Under the pieces are notes generated by a model. It saw only the letters and a program-made list of their open reading frames with translations. It had not been told where the DNA came from and searched no databases. Both the position numbers and the translations under genes were made by a program. Below, one piece after another: positions 36,007 through 50,613 of a stretch of DNA of 64,000 nt; within the stretch, counting starts at the first letter, position 1; every line of letters starts with the position of its first letter. Origin of the DNA: Arthrobacter globiformis NBRC 12137 (GTDB lineage Bacteria; Actinomycetota; Actinomycetes; Actinomycetales; Micrococcaceae); contig NZ_BAEG01000078.1 of assembly GCF_000238915.1 (NCBI RefSeq), forward strand, positions 1 to 64,000. The letters are read 5' to 3'.

Positions 36007-37455
36007 ATGGCCGCGCACAACGCCGACGCCGGCCTTGCCGCGTCAGTGCAAAACCTCGCCGGACGCCTGCGCCCGGATTTCACGCTGGGCGTTGCTGCCG
36101 CCGCCTTCCAGATCGAAGGCGCCCTGGCGGCGGACGGCCGCGGGCCGTCGGGCTGGGACGCCTTTGCGGCCACACCGGGCAACATCCTCAATGGTCATTC
36201 GCCGGAGGTGGCCTGCGACCACTATAACCGTGTGCCGGAAGACGTTGCCCTGATGCATGAACTCGGCATTGACTCCTACCGCTTCTCGATCTCATGGCCC
36301 AGGATCCATCCGGAGGGCCACGGCGCAGCCAACCCGCGGGGCCTGGACTTTTACGACCGGCTGGTTGACCTGCTGCTGGCGGCCGGTATCTCCCCCATGG
36401 CCACGCTCTACCACTGGGACACTCCCCTCCCCCTTGAGCGCCATGGCGGGTGGATGAACCGCGCAACGGCCGAGCGCTTCGCCGAGTACGCGGCGGCCGC
36501 CGGCAAGCGGCTCGGCGACCGGGTGGCGCAATGGGTCACGCTCAACGAGCCCGTGTCCGTTACGCTGAACGGCTACGCACTCGGCGTGCACGCACCGGGC
36601 CGCGACCTGTTGTTCAAGGCCCTCCCGTCGGTCCACCACCAGCTGCTCGGCCACGGGCTCGCGGTCCAGGCCCTGCGCGCGGCCGGCGTGGCCGGAACCA
36701 TCGGCGTTACCAACCTGCACTCCCCTGTCCGCCCTGCCACCCGGCGGCTGGCGGACCGGCTGCTGGCCAAGGTCTGCGACCTTGTCCTCAACCGTATATA
36801 CGCCGATCCCATCCTCCTGGGGCGCTACCCCGCCCCGCCGCTTGCCGCCCGCCCATGGTTCAGGTTTTTGTCCCGGACGTCCGACGACGACCTCCGCCTG
36901 ATCAGCCAGCCGCTCGACTTCTACGGGGTGAACTATTACTACCCCGTGCGCGTCGCCGCAGGCCAGGGACCGACGGACACCCCGGCAGGCAATGCGCAGG
37001 CCATGGCAAGGGTACCGTTCCATCTCGCGGCCTTCCCCGAATACGCCACCACCGGGTTCGGCTGGCCGGTGGCGCCGGAGCATCTGGGTATCCTGCTGCG
37101 GGAGCTCAAGGACAGGTACGGGGCGGCCTTGCCGCCGGTCTACATCACCGAGAGCGGTGCAAGCTTTCCGGAGCCCGAGCATGTCACCGGCCCCATCGCG
37201 GACTCGGGGCGGATCGACTATCTGGCGCATCATCTGGACCAGGCGATGAACGCCACCGCGCCCGGCGGCATCGCGGACGACGTGCAACTCCTCGGCTACT
37301 TCGTCTGGACGTTCATGGACAACTTCGAATGGGCGGCCGGGTATTCACAGCGGTTCGGCCTGGTGCATGTTGACTTCGAGACCTTAAAACGGACGCCCAA
37401 GAAGTCCTTCTATTGGCTGCAGGCACTCAGCCGGGCGCGGGCTCGCACGGCCTGA
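36007..37455 (+). CDS. Family 1 glycoside hydrolase (beta-glucosidase)
   Basis: 482 aa. (Beta/alpha)8 retaining glycosidase: TLGVAAAAFQIEGA at the N-terminus, acid/base TLNEP (E181), nucleophile YITESG (E382; usually ITENG), and DNFEWAAGYSQRFGL near the end. No signal peptide, so cytoplasmic action on imported beta-glucosides or phospho-free oligosaccharides is likely. An in-frame stop directly before ATG 36007 fixes the start. It interrupts the - strand ribosomal run between tuf and rpsJ. Confidence 0.93.
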   Translation: MAAHNADAGLAASVQNLAGRLRPDFTLGVAAAAFQIEGALAADGRGPSGWDAFAATPGNILNGHSPEVACDHYNRVPEDVALMHELGIDSYRFSISWPRIHPEGHGAANPRGLDFYDRLVDLLLAAGISPMATLYHWDTPLPLERHGGWMNRATAERFAEYAAAAGKRLGDRVAQWVTLNEPVSVTLNGYALGVHAPGRDLLFKALPSVHHQLLGHGLAVQALRAAGVAGTIGVTNLHSPVRPATRRLADRLLAKVCDLVLNRIYADPILLGRYPAPPLAARPWFRFLSRTSDDDLRLISQPLDFYGVNYYYPVRVAAGQGPTDTPAGNAQAMARVPFHLAAFPEYATTGFGWPVAPEHLGILLRELKDRYGAALPPVYITESGASFPEPEHVTGPIADSGRIDYLAHHLDQAMNATAPGGIADDVQLLGYFVWTFMDNFEWAAGYSQRFGLVHVDFETLKRTPKKSFYWLQALSRARARTA

Positions 37456-37484
37456 GGCCGTGCTGCCGCGTGCGGGCGCCGGAG

Positions 37485-37610
37485 CTACTGGTTCTTGTTC
37501 GCCCGGTTGATCCGCTTGGCGCGTTCAATCTCGTGGCGGAAGTGCTTCCTCGCCCAAACCACGCCCACCACCACGGCGGCAACCACCAGCAGGAAAATTA
37601 GCCAACCCAT
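37485..37610 (-). CDS. Small single-pass membrane protein (41 aa)
   Basis: Encodes MGWLIFLLVVAAVVVGVVW followed by a basic amphipathic tail ARKHFRHEIERAKRINRANK and NQ. ATG 37610 has an excellent AAAGAGGGAG site at the right distance. One N-terminal transmembrane helix and a cytoplasmic positively charged tail. No family is recognised; translation is well supported by the ribosome site and composition. Confidence 0.7.
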   Translation of the reverse strand: MGWLIFLLVVAAVVVGVVWARKHFRHEIERAKRINRANKNQ

Positions 37611-37693
37611 GATGCTCCCTCTTTGTCATCTGTCGCGAGCACCAACCATATCAGGGGGCAGGGCACGCCCCGCAGGCAGGAACTGCAGATACA

Positions 37694-37730
37694 AAAACAG
37701 CCCCGCTGCCAGGAGCAGCGGGGCTGTTTT
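37694..37730. terminator. Bidirectional terminator after tuf
   Basis: AAAACAGCCCCGCTGC, 5-nt loop, GCAGCGGGGCTGTTTT, 16-bp perfect stem with T-runs in both directions; on the - strand it ends tuf. Confidence 0.9.
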
Positions 37731-37769
37731 CGAAGATCAGGCCGATAGACGGCCCGCAATCAGCAAGAG

Positions 37770-38960
37770 TTACTTGATGATCTTGGTGACACGTCCCGAA
37801 CCAACGGTGCGGCCGCCTTCACGGATAGCGAAGCCGAGGCCCTCTTCCATAGCGATCGGCTGGATGAGCGCAACGGTCATCTCGGTGTTGTCGCCGGGCA
37901 TAACCATTTCCGTGCCTTCCGGCAGGGTGATAACGCCGGTTACGTCCGTGGTACGGAAGTAGAACTGCGGGCGGTAGTTCGAGTAGAACGGGTTGTGACG
38001 TCCGCCTTCGTCCTTGGAGAGGATGTAGACGTTGGCCTCGAAGTCGGTGTGCGGGGTGATGGAACCCGGCTTGACGACAACCTGGCCACGCTCGACGTCG
38101 TCGCGCTTCAGACCGCGGAGCAGGAGGCCACAGTTCTCGCCGGCCCATGCTTCGTCGAGCTGCTTGTGGAACATCTCGATACCGGTAACCGTGGTCTTCT
38201 GGACCGGGCGGATACCGACGATCTCGACCTCAGAGTTGATGGCGAGCGTACCGCGCTCGGCGCGACCCGTCACAACGGTGCCACGACCGGTGATCGTGAA
38301 GACGTCTTCGATCGGCATCAGGAACGGCTTGTCGCGGTCACGTACGGGGTCCGGAACGGACTCGTCGACAGCAGCCATCAGGTCCTCAACGGACTTGACC
38401 CACTCCGGGTCGCCTTCCAGGGCCTTCAGGCCGGAAACGCGGACAACCGGTGCTTCGTCGCCGTCGAAGCCCTGCGAGCTCAGGAGCTCACGAACTTCCA
38501 TTTCAACGAGGTCGAGGAGTTCCTCGTCGTCAACCATGTCTGCCTTGTTCAGCGCGACCAGCAGGTAGGGAACACCAACCTGGCGGGCGAGCAGAACGTG
38601 CTCGCGGGTCTGAGCCATCGGACCGTCAGTAGCGGCAACCACGAGGATCGCGCCGTCCATCTGAGCAGCACCGGTGATCATGTTCTTGATGTAGTCAGCG
38701 TGACCCGGAGCGTCTACGTGTGCGTAGTGGCGCTTCTCGGTCTGGTACTCAACGTGGGAGATGTTGATGGTAATGCCGCGCTGACGCTCTTCGGGAGCAG
38801 AGTCAATCGACGCGAAGTCACGCTTCTCGTTGAGAGTCGGGTACTTGTCGTACAGCACCTTGGAAATGGCGGCCGTCAACGTCGTCTTACCGTGGTCAAC
38901 GTGACCGATGGTACCGATGTTAACGTGCGGCTTAGTCCGCTCGAACTTTGCCTTTGCCAC
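37770..38960 (-). CDS. tuf: Elongation factor Tu
   Basis: 396 aa, GTG start after AGGAGG. GTPase delivering aminoacyl-tRNA. G1 [10 protein letters not shown]3 DAPGHADY, G4 NKAD; domains 2 and 3 complete to VTKIIK. 243 nt downstream of fusA; that gap holds a 12-bp hairpin (39107-39145), so tuf may be transcribed both with and without fusA. Confidence 0.98.
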   Translation of the reverse strand: MAKAKFERTKPHVNIGTIGHVDHGKTTLTAAISKVLYDKYPTLNEKRDFASIDSAPEERQRGITINISHVEYQTEKRHYAHVDAPGHADYIKNMITGAAQMDGAILVVAATDGPMAQTREHVLLARQVGVPYLLVALNKADMVDDEELLDLVEMEVRELLSSQGFDGDEAPVVRVSGLKALEGDPEWVKSVEDLMAAVDESVPDPVRDRDKPFLMPIEDVFTITGRGTVVTGRAERGTLAINSEVEIVGIRPVQKTTVTGIEMFHKQLDEAWAGENCGLLLRGLKRDDVERGQVVVKPGSITPHTDFEANVYILSKDEGGRHNPFYSNYRPQFYFRTTDVTGVITLPEGTEMVMPGDNTEMTVALIQPIAMEEGLGFAIREGGRTVGSGRVTKIIK

Positions 38961-39106
38961 AGGTTCCTCCTAGAACGTTTTTCAAATGGCTTACCTTCGA
39001 CCGCGCTTATCGCGGCAGAAACTCCAGTAAGTCTACTTGGGGGCTTTGGATTGATGAAATTGCAGATTCAGGAACTAATACTAGTGCCTAGAGCCTGTTC
39101 GTGCTG

Positions 39107-39145
39107 ATGGCCGGAACCGGGCCGGAACCAGCGTTCCGGCCATCT
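39107..39145 (-). other. 12-bp hairpin between fusA and tuf
   Basis: GATGGCCGGAAC and GTTCCGGCCATC flank a 15-nt loop, with a third GGCCGGAACC copy in the loop. No T-run; likely processing or partial termination site. Confidence 0.55.
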
Positions 39146-39203
39146 GCACTAAGTGTGTTCCGCAGGGGAAACGCACCTGGTTTTTCGCAGCTTGTCGCGT
39201 GGA

Positions 39204-41318
39204 CTATTCGCCGCGGGACTTCTGGATGATCTCGTCGGCAACTGCCTTCGGGACCTCGGCGTAGCTGTTGAACGTCATGGAGTACACAGCGCGGCCCTGG
39301 GTCTTCGAACGCAGGTCACCGATGTAGCCGAACATGCCGGACAGCGGTACGTGTGCGCGGACAACCTTGACGCCCTGGGCATCCTCCATGGACTGCATCT
39401 GGCCACGGCGGGAGTTGAGGTCACCGATAACTTCACCCATGTATTCCTCAGGGGTGCGGACCTCAACATCCATCAGCGGTTCGAGCAGAACAGGGTTCGC
39501 CTTGCGTGCGGCTTCCTTGAAAGCCATACGGCCGGCGATCTTGAACGCCATTTCCGAGGAGTCAACATCGTGGTAGGCGCCGTCAACCAGCGTTGCCTTG
39601 ATGCCAACAACCGGGTAACCGGCCAGGACACCGTCGTTCAGTGCGTCCTGGATACCGGCGTCCACCGACGGGATGTACTCGCGCGGAACACGGCCACCAG
39701 TGACCTTGTTCTCGAACTCGTACAGCTCGCCTTCCGCAGTGTCCAGCGGCTCGATCGCGATCTGGATCTTTGCGAACTGGCCGGAACCACCGGTCTGCTT
39801 CTTGTGCGTGTAGTCGTGACGCTCAACGGCACGCTTGATGGTTTCGCGGTAAGCGACCTGCGGCTTGCCAACGTTGGCCTCGACCTTGAATTCGCGGCGC
39901 ATGCGGTCCACCAGGATGTCCAGGTGGAGCTCGCCCATGCCGGCGATGATGGTCTGGCCGGTGTCTTCGTTGAGGGAGACCTGGAAGGTCGGGTCCTCAG
40001 CGGAGAGCTTCTGGATGGCCGTGGAGAGCTTCTCCTGGTCACCCTTGGTGTTGGGTTCGATGGCAACCGAGATCACGGGCTCCGGGAAGCTCATGGACTC
40101 GAGGACGATCTGGTTGCTGGAGTCGCACAGGGTGTCGCCCGTGGTGGTGTCCTTCAGACCGATCGCTGCGTAGATGTGGCCGGCGGTAGCGCCCTCAACG
40201 GGCATTTCCTTGTTGGCGTGCATCTGGAACAGCTTGCCGATGCGCTCCTTCTTGCCCTTGGTGGAGTTGACCACCTGCGCGCCTGCTTCCACGTGACCGG
40301 AGTACACGCGGATGAAGGTGAGCTGGCCGAAGAACGGGTGCGCCGCAATCTTGAACGCCAGAGCGGAGAACGGCTCTTCGGCGGACGGCTTGCGGGTCAG
40401 TTCCTTCTCTTCGTCGCGGGGATCGTGACCGATCATCGGCGGCACGTCGAGCGGGTTCGGCAGGTAGTCGACGACTGCATCGAGCATCGGCTGAACGCCA
40501 CGGTTCTTGAACGCGGAACCACAGAACACCGGGTAGAGCTCGGAGTTGATCGTCATCTTGCGGATGCCGGCCTTGAGTTCGTCGATGGTGAGTTCTTCAC
40601 CTTCGAGGTACTTCTCCATGAGTTCTTCGGAGGCCTCTGCAACGGTCTCCACGAGGGTTGAACGGTATTCCTCGGCCTTGGCCTTGAGGTCTTCCGGGAT
40701 CTCGCGGATTTCGTACTTGGCGCCCATGGTGACGTCACCCTTGGCATCGCCGGGCCACACCAGTGCGCGCATGTAGAGCAGGTCCACGACGCCGATGAAG
40801 TCGTTCTCGGCACCGATGGGCAGCTGCATGACCAGCGGCTTGGCACCGAGGCGGCTGATGATGGTGTCTACGGTGAAGTAGAAGTCAGCGCCCAGCTTGT
40901 CCATCTTGTTGACGAAGCAGATACGCGGAACGTTGTACTTGTCAGCCTGGCGCCATACGGTCTCAGACTGCGGCTCAACGCCTTCCTTGCCATCGAAGAC
41001 GGCAACGGCACCGTCGAGGACGCGCAGGGAGCGCTCAACCTCAACCGTGAAGTCCACGTGGCCCGGGGTGTCGATGATGTTGATCTGGTTGTTTTCCCAG
41101 AAGCAGGTCACGGCGGCAGACGTGATGGTGATGCCGCGTTCCTTTTCCTGTTCCATCCAGTCGGTGGTCGAAGCGCCGTCGTGCGTTTCGCCAATCTTGT
41201 GGTTCACACCTGTGTAGAACAGAATGCGCTCGGTGGTGGTGGTCTTGCCGGCATCGATGTGGGCCATGATGCCGATGTTGCGGACCTTACTAAGGTCTGT
41301 AAGCACGTCCTGTGCCAC
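39204..41318 (-). CDS. fusA: Elongation factor G
   Basis: 704 aa, GTG start. Translocase GTPase: G1 [16 protein letters not shown]3 DTPGHVDF, G4 [10 protein letters not shown], and domain IV/V sequences through [13 protein letters not shown]. Follows rpsG, standard str operon. Confidence 0.98.
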   Translation of the reverse strand: MAQDVLTDLSKVRNIGIMAHIDAGKTTTTERILFYTGVNHKIGETHDGASTTDWMEQEKERGITITSAAVTCFWENNQINIIDTPGHVDFTVEVERSLRVLDGAVAVFDGKEGVEPQSETVWRQADKYNVPRICFVNKMDKLGADFYFTVDTIISRLGAKPLVMQLPIGAENDFIGVVDLLYMRALVWPGDAKGDVTMGAKYEIREIPEDLKAKAEEYRSTLVETVAEASEELMEKYLEGEELTIDELKAGIRKMTINSELYPVFCGSAFKNRGVQPMLDAVVDYLPNPLDVPPMIGHDPRDEEKELTRKPSAEEPFSALAFKIAAHPFFGQLTFIRVYSGHVEAGAQVVNSTKGKKERIGKLFQMHANKEMPVEGATAGHIYAAIGLKDTTTGDTLCDSSNQIVLESMSFPEPVISVAIEPNTKGDQEKLSTAIQKLSAEDPTFQVSLNEDTGQTIIAGMGELHLDILVDRMRREFKVEANVGKPQVAYRETIKRAVERHDYTHKKQTGGSGQFAKIQIAIEPLDTAEGELYEFENKVTGGRVPREYIPSVDAGIQDALNDGVLAGYPVVGIKATLVDGAYHDVDSSEMAFKIAGRMAFKEAARKANPVLLEPLMDVEVRTPEEYMGEVIGDLNSRRGQMQSMEDAQGVKVVRAHVPLSGMFGYIGDLRSKTQGRAVYSMTFNSYAEVPKAVADEIIQKSRGE

Positions 41319-41387
41319 GGTGTCTCCCTTTCGGATGGACTACGCGTTCGCCGCCGGCTCGTCTGAGCCGGCGGCGTACGGGAAGTT

Positions 41388-41858
41388 TTACCAGCGGTAG
41401 TGGGCGAAGGCCTTGTTGGACTCGGCCATCTTGTGGGTGTCTTCGCGACGCTTCACAGCGGCACCGAGACCGTTCGAGGCATCCAGGATTTCGTTCTGGA
41501 GACGCTCGGTCATCGTCTTTTCGCGGCGGGCCTTGGAGTAGCCGACCAGCCAACGCAGGGCGAGGGCGGTGGAGCGGCCCGGCTTGACCTCAACCGGAAC
41601 CTGGTAGGTGGCGCCACCGACACGGCGGGAGCGGACCTCGAGGGAAGGCTTGACGTTGTCCATGGCCTTCTTCAGGGCTGCGACGGGGTCGCCGCCGGAC
41701 TTCGCGCGTGCACCTTCGAGGGCACCGTAAACGATGCGCTCTGCGGTGGACTTCTTGCCGTCAACCAGCACCTTGTTGATCAGCTGGGTGACCAGCGGGG
41801 AGCCGTAGACGGGATCTGATACGAGCGGCCGCTTGGGGGCCGGACCCTTGCGAGGCAT
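41388..41858 (-). CDS. rpsG: 30S ribosomal protein S7
   Basis: 156 aa from ATG 41858 ([20 protein letters not shown]). 16S head-assembly initiator. One nt after the rpsL stop. Confidence 0.97.
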   Translation of the reverse strand: MPRKGPAPKRPLVSDPVYGSPLVTQLINKVLVDGKKSTAERIVYGALEGARAKSGGDPVAALKKAMDNVKPSLEVRSRRVGGATYQVPVEVKPGRSTALALRWLVGYSKARREKTMTERLQNEILDASNGLGAAVKRREDTHKMAESNKAFAHYRW

Positions 41859-41859
41859 A

Positions 41860-42234
41860 TTACTTCTTCTCCATCTTTGCGCCGTAGCGGCTGCGTGCCT
41901 GCTTACGGTTCTTGACACCCTGGGTATCGAGGGCACCGCGGACGATCTTGTAGCGGACGCCGGGGAGGTCCTTCACACGACCACCACGGACGAGCACAAT
42001 GGAGTGCTCCTGGAGGTTGTGGCCAACACCGGGGATGTAGGCGGTAACTTCGATGCCACCGTTGAGGCGCACACGTGCAACCTTACGCAGAGCCGAGTTC
42101 GGCTTCTTCGGGGTGGTGGTGTAGACGCGGGTGCAAACACCGCGGCGCATCGGGCTGCCCTTAAGCGCGGGGGCCTTGGTCTTTGAGACCTTCGGCGTGC
42201 GGCCCTTGCGGACCAGCTGGTTAATCGTAGGCAC
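41860..42234 (-). CDS. rpsL: 30S ribosomal protein S12
   Basis: 124 aa, GTG start ([20 protein letters not shown]). The streptomycin-related loops [12 protein letters not shown] and [13 protein letters not shown] carry wild-type Lys residues, so no S12 resistance change is seen. First gene of the str operon; 42235-42580 should contain its promoter but no clear -35/-10 pair was identified. Confidence 0.97.
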   Translation of the reverse strand: MPTINQLVRKGRTPKVSKTKAPALKGSPMRRGVCTRVYTTTPKKPNSALRKVARVRLNGGIEVTAYIPGVGHNLQEHSIVLVRGGRVKDLPGVRYKIVRGALDTQGVKNRKQARSRYGAKMEKK

Positions 42235-42581
42235 TTTCGTGTTCTCCGTTTTATCCGGAGCGGCCTCTGACAGCCGCTCTCCTGTTTCTTTGCCTCGCCG
42301 CCCGAGCTTTGAAGAAGTCTCCAGAGCAGCTGAGGCGAAGCCTTGATGTCGGATTCGCATAAGGAGGACGCTGCAGCTCGCGGCCGCAATTGTCCCTAGG
42401 CATGCGAAAATGTGGCATACGTTGCACAAGAACCCTGCAAACCGGAAACGTCGCTCTCGGTTCTGCCTTTCAGCTGATACAGCCTTCTAGCTATCACCGG
42501 GCGCACTCATCCACTGCCACAATAACAATTGGTCTCAAGTCTAGCACGGACTGCCCTGAGTCCTTAATCGGCCCCTAGTCC

Positions 42582-42648
42582 CCCATCGATTGCTCCGGTA
42601 ACGCCGTTTAGGATCCCCAAAAAGGACGTTACAGGAGCAATCGATGGG
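42582..42648. repeat. Long inverted repeat in rpoC-rpsL gap
   Basis: CCCATCGATTGCTCC and its exact reverse complement (42582-42596, 42634-42648), extended inward after one mismatch by GTAACG/CGTTAC, around a 23-nt loop. Possibly a dispersed palindromic element or cruciform rather than a terminator. Confidence 0.65.
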
Positions 42649-42656
42649 TTAAACGG

Positions 42657-42690
42657 GGATGGCCCCACACCTTGCGGTGGGGGGCCATCC
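42657..42690 (-). terminator. Terminator hairpin after rpoC
   Basis: GGATGGCCCC pairs with GGGGCCATCC, extended by a partial inner stem, 26 nt beyond the rpoC stop. It ends rpoBC before the str operon. Confidence 0.7.
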
Positions 42691-42715
42691 GTCGTCAGGC
42701 TGTGATTACCGGTGG

Positions 42716-46615
<3,900 letters not shown>

Positions 46616-46714
46616 ATGGTCCCTGTTCTCTCTTGTTCTCTAAATTCTGAAGTCTTGCTTGCGGGAGAGGGAGGAGGACGACGGCGGACGGCCCGCCCGC
46701 CGTCGTCGGACTCC

Positions 46715-49700
46715 TTAGACCTCTTCTACGGAGCTGGGCTCTGCACGAGACAGATCGATGCCCAGTTCTTCCGCAGCCGTGAAGACTGCGTCATCAGAGT
46801 CACGCATTTCAATTGTGGTTCCGTCCGTGGAAAGCACTTCCACGTTCAGGCACAGCGACTGCATTTCCTTGATCAACACCTTGAAGGATTCGGGAACACC
46901 CGGCTCAGGGATGTTCTCGCCCTTGACGATCGCCTCGTAGACCTTCACACGGCCGTGGATGTCATCGGACTTGATCGTGAGCAGTTCCTGGAGCGTGTAG
47001 GCGGCGCCGTAAGCTTCGAGCGCCCACACTTCCATTTCACCGAATCGCTGGCCACCGAACTGTGCCTTACCACCCAGCGGCTGCTGCGTGATCATGGAGT
47101 ACGGGCCGGTGGAGCGGGCGTGGATCTTGTCGTCCACCAGGTGGTGGAGTTTCAGGATGTACATGTAGCCGACCGAGATCGGATCCGGGAACGGCTCGCC
47201 GGAGCGGCCGTCGAACAGGCGCGTCTTGCCCGAGGAGTTGATCAGGCGTTCGCCGTCACGGGTCGGGTTGGTGGAGTCCAGCAGCCCGGTGATTTCCTCT
47301 TCGCGGGCGCCGTCGAAGACCGGCGTTGCAACAGTGGTCTGGCCACTCTCGCGCGGCAGGTTCGGCAGCTGCTTGGCCCACTCCGGCTCGCCTTCGATCT
47401 TCCAGCCCGTCTTGGCAACCCAGCCGAGGTGCGTTTCCAGCACCTGGCCGACGTTCATACGGCCCGGAACACCCAGCGGGTTCAGGACGATGTCAACGGG
47501 GGTACCGTCGGCAAGGAAGGGCATGTCCTCGATCGGGAGGATCTTGGAGATAACACCCTTGTTGCCGTGGCGGCCGGCGAGCTTGTCGCCGTCGGTGATC
47601 TTGCGCTTGGCAGCCACGTAGACGCGGACCAGCTGGTTGACGCCCGGGGGCAGTTCGTCGTCGTTGTCGCGGTCGAAGACGCGCACGCCGATGACGGTGC
47701 CGGACTCGCCGTGCGGAACCTTCAGGGAGGTGTCGCGGACTTCGCGGGACTTCTCACCGAAGATGGCGCGGAGCAGGCGCTCTTCCGGGGTCAGTTCGGT
47801 TTCACCCTTCGGGGTGACCTTTCCGACCAGGATGTCGCCGGCTTCAACCTCGGCACCGATGTGAATGATGCCGCGCTCGTCCAGGCCAGCCAGGACTTCC
47901 TCGGACACGTTGGGGATGTCACGGGTGATTTCCTCAGCACCGAGCTTGGTGTCGCGGGCATCGATCTCGTGCTCCTCGATGTGGATGGAGGAAAGGACGT
48001 CCTCTGCCACGATGCGCTGGGACAGGATGATGGCATCCTCGAAGTTGTGGCCTTCCCATGACATGAATGCCACGAGCAGGTTCTTACCGAGGGCGAGCTC
48101 GCCCTGGTCCGTTGCCGGGCCGTCAGCGATGATGCCGCCAACTTCCAGGCGCTGGCCTTCGTTCACCAGGACACGGTTGTTGTAGCAGTTGCCCTGGTTG
48201 GAGCGGGCGAACTTGTTGATGCGGTAGTTGGTTTCCGTACCGTCGTCGTTGAGCATGATGACCAGCTCAGCGGAGACCTCGGTAACCACACCGGCCTTCT
48301 TCGCGATGGTGACGTCGCCTGCGTCGACGGCGGCAGCACGCTCCATGCCGGTACCCACGAACGGGGCCTCGGAACGGACCAGCGGCACAGCCTGGCGCTG
48401 CATGTTGGCACCCATGAGTGCACGGTTGGCGTCGTCGTGCTCAAGGAACGGGATCAGGGCGGTTGCCACAGACACCATCTGGCGCGGGGAAACATCCATG
48501 AACTGAACGTCAGCAGCGGGAACGAGCACGGGCTCGCCTCCACCACCGCGGGCACGGACCAGGACGGTCTCTTCAGCGAAGCGCTTGTTCTCGTCGAGCG
48601 GAGCGTTGGCCTGTGCGATCAGGACCTCTGCCTCGTCGTCGGCCGTCAGGTACTGGACGTCGTCGGAGACGACCCCATCCTTGACCAGGCGGTACGGCGT
48701 CTCGATGAAACCGAACGGGTTAATGCGGCCGTAGGATGCCAGCGAGCCGATCAGACCAATGTTCGGGCCTTCAGGGGTTTCGATGGGGCACATACGTCCG
48801 TAGTGGGACGGGTGGACGTCTCGGACTTCCATGCCGGCACGGTCACGGGACAGACCGCCGGGGCCAAGCGCAGAGAGGCGGCGCTTGTGGGTAAGGCCCG
48901 AGAGCGGGTTGTTCTGGTCCATGAACTGGGACAGCTGGGAGGTTCCGAAGAACTCCTTGATGGCTGCCACAACGGGACGGATGTTGATCAGGGTCTGCGG
49001 CGTGATGGCCTCGACGTCCTGCGTGGTCATGCGTTCGCGGACGACGCGCTCCATGCGGGACAGGCCGGTGCGGACCTGGTTCTCGATGAGCTCGCCTACG
49101 GCGCGGATGCGGCGGTTGCCGAAGTGGTCGATGTCATCGATCTCGACGCGCAGCTCGTGGTCTTCACCGTCGCGCTTGCCCATGAGGGTCTTCTCGCCGG
49201 CGTGCAGCGCGACGAGGAACTTGATCATGGCCACGATGTCTTCAACGTGCAGGACCGAGGCTTCCTTGTCGCCAAGGGAACGGTCGATGCCAAGCTTGCG
49301 GTTGATCTTGTAGCGGCCAACCTTGGCCAGATCGTAGCGCTTGGAGTTGAAGTACAGGTTGTCCAGCAGGGACTGGGCAGCCTCGACTGTGGGCGGCTCG
49401 CCCGGACGCAGCTTGCGGTAGATGTCCAGCAGGGCGTCTTCGCGGGTTTCGGTGGCGTCCTTCTCCAGCGTTGCACGCATGGAGTCGTACTGGCCGAACT
49501 CCTCGAGGATCTGGCCTTCGGTCCAGCCGAGGGCCTTCAACAGCACCGTGACCGACTGCTTGCGCTTGCGGTCGAGGCGCACGCCGACCTGGTCGCGCTT
49601 GTCGATCTCGAGCTCGAACCAGGCGCCGCGGGACGGAATGATCTTTGCGGTAAAGATGTCCTTGTCGCTGGTCTTGTCGGCGGCGCGCTCAAAGTAGGCG

Positions 49701-50221
49701 CCCGGGGAACGGACCAGCTGGGAAACGACGACACGCTCGGTGCCGTTGACGACGAAGGTGCCCTTCTCGGTCATCAGCGGGAAGTCACCCATGAACACGG
49801 TCTGCTGCTTGATTTCGCCCGTGTTGTTGTTCATGAATTCGGCCTTGACGTACAGCGGTGCCGAGTACGTAGCGTCCCGGTCCTTGCATTCAGCCATGGT
49901 GTACTTCGGATCAGCGAACTCCGGATCGGAGAAGCTCAGGGACATGGTGCCCTGGAAGTCCTCAATCGGGGAGATCTCTTCGAAGATGTCGGAAAGACCG
50001 GAGGTGGTGGCGACGCTCAGGTCGCCTTCTTCGACGGCCTTCGCAACGCGGGCCTGCCAGCGTTCATTTCCGACCAGCCAGTCGAAGCTGTCCGTCTGCA
50101 GGGCAAGCAGATTCGGAACGTCAAGAGGTTCGTGAATCTTTGCGAATGAGAGCCGGCGAGTCGCACCATCGGTGCTTGCCGTATTAGCGGTTTCGTTATT
50201 AGAGGTGCTCGAGGCGACCAA
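46715..50221 (-). CDS. rpoB: RNA polymerase beta subunit
   Basis: 1168 aa from TTG 50221, chosen because GGAAGGA sits 6 nt upstream; a GTG at 50236 in frame is the alternative and would place that site inside the gene. The rifampicin region [20 protein letters not shown] then [10 protein letters not shown] has the susceptible residues. C-terminal switch and clamp sequences through [13 protein letters not shown] are complete. The leader carries a 19-nt palindrome and two TCATATAGCGG elements. Confidence 0.97.
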   Translation of the reverse strand: MVASSTSNNETANTASTDGATRRLSFAKIHEPLDVPNLLALQTDSFDWLVGNERWQARVAKAVEEGDLSVATTSGLSDIFEEISPIEDFQGTMSLSFSDPEFADPKYTMAECKDRDATYSAPLYVKAEFMNNNTGEIKQQTVFMGDFPLMTEKGTFVVNGTERVVVSQLVRSPGAYFERAADKTSDKDIFTAKIIPSRGAWFELEIDKRDQVGVRLDRKRKQSVTVLLKALGWTEGQILEEFGQYDSMRATLEKDATETREDALLDIYRKLRPGEPPTVEAAQSLLDNLYFNSKRYDLAKVGRYKINRKLGIDRSLGDKEASVLHVEDIVAMIKFLVALHAGEKTLMGKRDGEDHELRVEIDDIDHFGNRRIRAVGELIENQVRTGLSRMERVVRERMTTQDVEAITPQTLINIRPVVAAIKEFFGTSQLSQFMDQNNPLSGLTHKRRLSALGPGGLSRDRAGMEVRDVHPSHYGRMCPIETPEGPNIGLIGSLASYGRINPFGFIETPYRLVKDGVVSDDVQYLTADDEAEVLIAQANAPLDENKRFAEETVLVRARGGGGEPVLVPAADVQFMDVSPRQMVSVATALIPFLEHDDANRALMGANMQRQAVPLVRSEAPFVGTGMERAAAVDAGDVTIAKKAGVVTEVSAELVIMLNDDGTETNYRINKFARSNQGNCYNNRVLVNEGQRLEVGGIIADGPATDQGELALGKNLLVAFMSWEGHNFEDAIILSQRIVAEDVLSSIHIEEHEIDARDTKLGAEEITRDIPNVSEEVLAGLDERGIIHIGAEVEAGDILVGKVTPKGETELTPEERLLRAIFGEKSREVRDTSLKVPHGESGTVIGVRVFDRDNDDELPPGVNQLVRVYVAAKRKITDGDKLAGRHGNKGVISKILPIEDMPFLADGTPVDIVLNPLGVPGRMNVGQVLETHLGWVAKTGWKIEGEPEWAKQLPNLPRESGQTTVATPVFDGAREEEITGLLDSTNPTRDGERLINSSGKTRLFDGRSGEPFPDPISVGYMYILKLHHLVDDKIHARSTGPYSMITQQPLGGKAQFGGQRFGEMEVWALEAYGAAYTLQELLTIKSDDIHGRVKVYEAIVKGENIPEPGVPESFKVLIKEMQSLCLNVEVLSTDGTTIEMRDSDDAVFTAAEELGIDLSRAEPSSVEEV

Positions 50222-50275
50222 GAGGGATCCTTCCACAGACCTTCAGGCGTTTTCAGATCTCCCCCGCTTTTCACC

Positions 50276-50294
50276 CTGCGGAGTGACTCCGCAG
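50276..50294 (-). other. 19-nt palindrome in rpoB leader
   Basis: CTGCGGAGT-G-ACTCCGCAG, a small perfect hairpin about 55 nt before the rpoB start, downstream of both TCATATAGCGG copies. Confidence 0.5.
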
Positions 50295-50309
50295 TGCTAC
50301 CATCCGGTT

Positions 50310-50320
50310 CCGCTATATGA
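50310..50320 (-). promoter_or_regulatory. TCATATAGCGG element, proximal copy upstream of rpoB
   Basis: Exact match to the 11-mer before rpoA, 89 nt before the rpoB start. Could be a -10 region or operator; no standard -35 is seen. Confidence 0.45.
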
Positions 50321-50395
50321 CCCGGAACCTGGTTCTGCCCATGCTGGTGACGTTGTTCACGGCACATTGATGGAACAGCTAACAGGCTAAGCCCA

Positions 50396-50406
50396 CCGCT
50401 ATATGA
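50396..50406 (-). promoter_or_regulatory. TCATATAGCGG element, distal copy upstream of rpoB
   Basis: Second copy, 86 nt further upstream, in the 50222-50613 divergent gap between rpoB and the thiolase gene. Nothing else coding is seen in this gap. Confidence 0.45.
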
Positions 50407-50613
50407 AGGCTGAAGGTAAACAGGGAAGACGCAAATATCTACGATACGGCAAAACCCCACGCGTGTCTACCCCACTTGCCAGCAGAATGCAAGCACCGTT
50501 GCCACGGGCACCTAACCGGAATGGACCCCGCCTTCCCAGCGTTGAATGGATAGGTGACCGGGCTCACGATACCCTTAGGCCAACCAACGACCAAAGATCG
50601 GAAGAGAACATCC

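Noticed and set aside
39153..40661. A 502-codon open frame antisense to fusA
   Set aside because: Shadow of EF-G on the opposite strand; composition mirrors the real gene.
41860..42234. Possible streptomycin-resistance change in rpsL
   Set aside because: Both key Lys residues in TTPKKPN and GGRVKDLPG are present.
48751..48972. Possible rifampicin-resistance change in rpoB
   Set aside because: The cluster residues ([21 protein letters not shown]) are wild type.
50593..50604. AGATCGGAAGAG, identical to the first 12 nt of a common sequencing adapter
   Set aside because: The match stops at base 13 and the sequence supplies the natural ribosome site for the thiolase; reading frames continue normally on both sides.
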